NCBI GenBank assembly: GCA_963921795.1
Contig: OY997639.1
Location: forward strand, 47,201,310-47,265,309
DNA: 64,000 bases
Direction of reading: 5' to 3'
Source of the DNA: Nannobrachium achirus
Lineage: Eukaryota; Chordata; Actinopteri; Myctophiformes; Myctophidae
Shown in pieces: positions 61,954 through 64,000 of this stretch. The translations under genes and the position numbers were made by a program. Numbering within the stretch: the first letter of the stretch is position 1; each line of letters begins with the position of its first letter. The notes under the pieces are model-generated. The model ran no database searches. It was not told where the DNA came from and saw only the letters and a program-made list of their open reading frames with translations.

Positions 61954-62769
61954 AGTGGTTCTCATGACATCACAACATACAATCCCTTTTATGCCCATAC
62001 ATGGAGATCCCTATCTGAACCAGCCACACAGATATGGGCCATGTCTTGGCCATCTGGCCAGTGATGTATATCGATGACATCAGGGATCTTCATATATGGG
62101 CATACAAGGGAAACTGGGGAATACCCATACAGTATATGGACTTTTACATAGGTGATATCACCTGTGATGTCACAGTGATGTGTCAGGGGAACCACAGTGT
62201 CAGGCGTGACCTTCAGAGATACACAGATACGTGGACAAGATGTGCCAGTTTTCGTAGTAACCATGCAACCGTCCGTATCTCTGTCATGTCTGACACTGTG
62301 GTTAGCCACTCTGACATCATGCTCTGACGTCACTGTGATGTCAGGGGAACCACTCTAACAGAATGGGTTTGCCTCTCTGACATCACACTCACTGTGATGT
62401 CAGGGGAACCACACTAACAGAATCGCTTTTATGCCTATACATGGAGATCCCTGATGTCATCAATATTAAGACCATATCTAACAGGACTTCATAGGGGAAT
62501 GCCCATATATGGAGGCCACATCGGCCACATACCACACTAACAGAATCCATATATGGCCAAGACAGCCCATTTCTGTGTGGCTGGTTCTACAGACGGGGAT
62601 CTCCATGTATGGGCATAAAAGGGATTGTAAGATCTCAGATGCCATAGACGTCATAGGACTTTCACATAACGAATAACTGAGTAAGCATGTTTGGGCTCTC
62701 ACAGCATATCTCCATATACAGTACATGAATCTCCATATATGGGTAACTGGTCCGATATACATCACTGGC

Positions 62770-63604
62770 CAGATGGCCAAGACATGGCGCAACCTCGTCC
62801 TTTAGGGTGAGGTCGCATGTTGCCCTGAGGCGTCATACTAGTAATATTTATTGCCATGGGAAGACATCAAATGTATCTTTTGTGTCTCTCGAGCTAAATA
62901 AATAAAATATAATCATCCATGTATAGTATGATTATAGTCTCATGAAAGTCCCATTTTTATGCATAATTGCTGCCCTTATGTTGAACCTACTTCATGCTGT
63001 CATTCCACTATCAAATGTTGTTGACGTCCTGCTGTGTTAATGTACTGTACTAATGTCTTAACAGCAGGACGTTTGGAGGAAAACATACTTCTTTCATTAT
63101 GACCAGGAGTTGTGCAGCATTATATTAAGTACTTATAGCCTATACTGAATATTGAGAACATCGCTGGAATGGTGTACAGTACACTACACTACATTATAGA
63201 AAGAATGACTTAAGATGTTCTATAAAGAATCAATACATCTACAGCATGCAATTCGTGTTCTTGATTTAAGCTTCATGAGACTATCCGTCACAAATTCCCA
63301 CCTTTATTATCTACACATAGTGACAATAACAAACATGATTTGGGTTTTATCTAAAAACCACAAAAACAAAAAGAGACATATACGACGTGGCTCCAAAATG
63401 GATCTGGATCTTCATATGTGGCCATCCTGTGGTGTTAGTCGTCTATGTATGTCATATCTGTGACATATTATGTGTCATATCATGACTCAAAACTTGGGCA
63501 TGGTTTCACTTTCAGCCCAATCAGAGCAAATAATTCAAAAAAGTATAATTACGGGAATACATTTGTGGAGGTACTTCTGTGACCTACTGGCAGTGTGCAC
63601 AAGT
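62770..63604. other. Intron sequence, nothing recognised
   Basis: 62806-62850 continues the CCATATATGG family (TGCCCTGAGGCGTCATACTA). The rest has no coding pattern. The next C2 exon of adcy2 was not found. Confidence 0.45.
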
Positions 63605-64000
63605 AGGGCTGTCATGATTATGACATTTTACATGACGATTAATTTTCTCTCAAATAATTGCGATTAACGATTTAATTGTGTTTTTGTCGTTGACAATTAC
63701 ATTTCTGTTTGGCTTTTAGGCGTTGAAGTTGCATATGGCAGATATGACACATAACCTAAATATACAAAGAAATTACTGACATATTTGACAACTTTATACT
63801 TAAAAAAATAACATTGATAGTGGAAATAGCCGATCTACAAGCTCACAACGCGTCGCGATGCGACGCGTTGTGAGCTTGTAGATCTGCTATTTCCACAATT
63901 TTTTTACTTAAAAAAAAATTAACATTTTTCAACATGGAAACGATTATGACGATTATGTCAAATAATTGCGATTAGACGATTATGTAATAATTGTGACAGG
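63605..64000. mobile_element. MITE cut by the window end, with hairpin module
   Basis: Starts TAGGGCTGTCATGATTATGA and contains TAATTGCGATTA blocks on both sides of a hairpin module A. The end at 63990 approaches TTGTGACAG, which would be the inverted terminus. Confidence 0.75.
63821..63895. repeat. Hairpin module A (36-bp arms, CGCGTCGC tip)
   Basis: Arms 63821-63856 and 63860-63895 pair around the loop GAT with one or two mismatches. The inner stem is CGCGTCGC/GCGACGCG. Confidence 0.96.

Larger units (their letters stand above)
60688..62768. mobile_element. 2-kb CCATATATGG-family block bounded by a 38-bp inverted repeat
   Basis: 60688-60725 (CCAGTGATGTATATCGGACC and on to CCATATATGGAG) is the exact complement of 62731-62768. 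Between them are many ATATGGAGAT and GGGCATAAAAGGG stretches, a hAT MITE (60718-61242) and a TTAA MITE (61457-61953). The block starts about 50 bp after window exon 17. Confidence 0.8.

Overview
The window is nuclear DNA of a vertebrate, most likely a teleost fish. It has small phase-compatible exons separated by repeat-rich introns, hAT, piggyBac and PIF/Harbinger MITEs, fish-type tRNA-derived SINEs, L2-like and Rex-like LINE fragments, and very many (CA)n, (TACA)n and (TGCG)n microsatellites. I cannot name the species. No bacterial-type gene, CRISPR array or convincing non-coding RNA gene is present.

Only one host protein-coding gene can be supported: adcy2, membrane adenylate cyclase type 2, on the + strand. 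Seventeen internal exons lie between 24279 and 60639 and join in frame into 691 codons. They run from the last helix of the first membrane block (M1), through the C1a catalytic domain, the C1b linker and the second membrane block (M2), to the first part of the C2 catalytic domain. The N-terminus (probably three exons) lies upstream and most of C2 downstream. Positions 1-24278 therefore read as one long intron. Notable gene-level features are a GC-AG intron, a (TGCG)n array in the place of a polypyrimidine tract, several transposons ending within 6-30 bp of splice sites, and a PFANL version of the PFAHL G-beta-gamma-binding motif.

The rest of the DNA is layered mobile elements. Positions 475-4205 hold a decayed piggyBac element with a transposase fragment. 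Positions 8.3-10.1 kb hold a LINE reverse-transcriptase remnant between two (TACA)n arrays. A LINE 3' end occurs at 19.9-20.7 kb and an antisense copy of its tail at 2.1-2.4 kb. Several MITEs keep perfect or near-perfect target duplications (28.2, 30.1, 37.0, 31.3, 43.5, 46.2, 60.7 kb). Positions 38.26-40.15 kb and 60.7-62.8 kb carry arrays built on CCATATATGG.

The most unusual signal is a short self-complementary hairpin module. Its outer arm is TGAAAATAGC, its core is GATCTACAAGCTCACA, its tip is variable and its loop is often 3 nt. It recurs about 25 times, in intact and decayed forms, inside at least five different transposon families. The arms stay complementary although the stem sequences differ between copies. 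A second hairpin family (686-748, 48832-48915) shows the same paired-arm variation. I do not recognise this module as a described element, and it is the best candidate here for something new.
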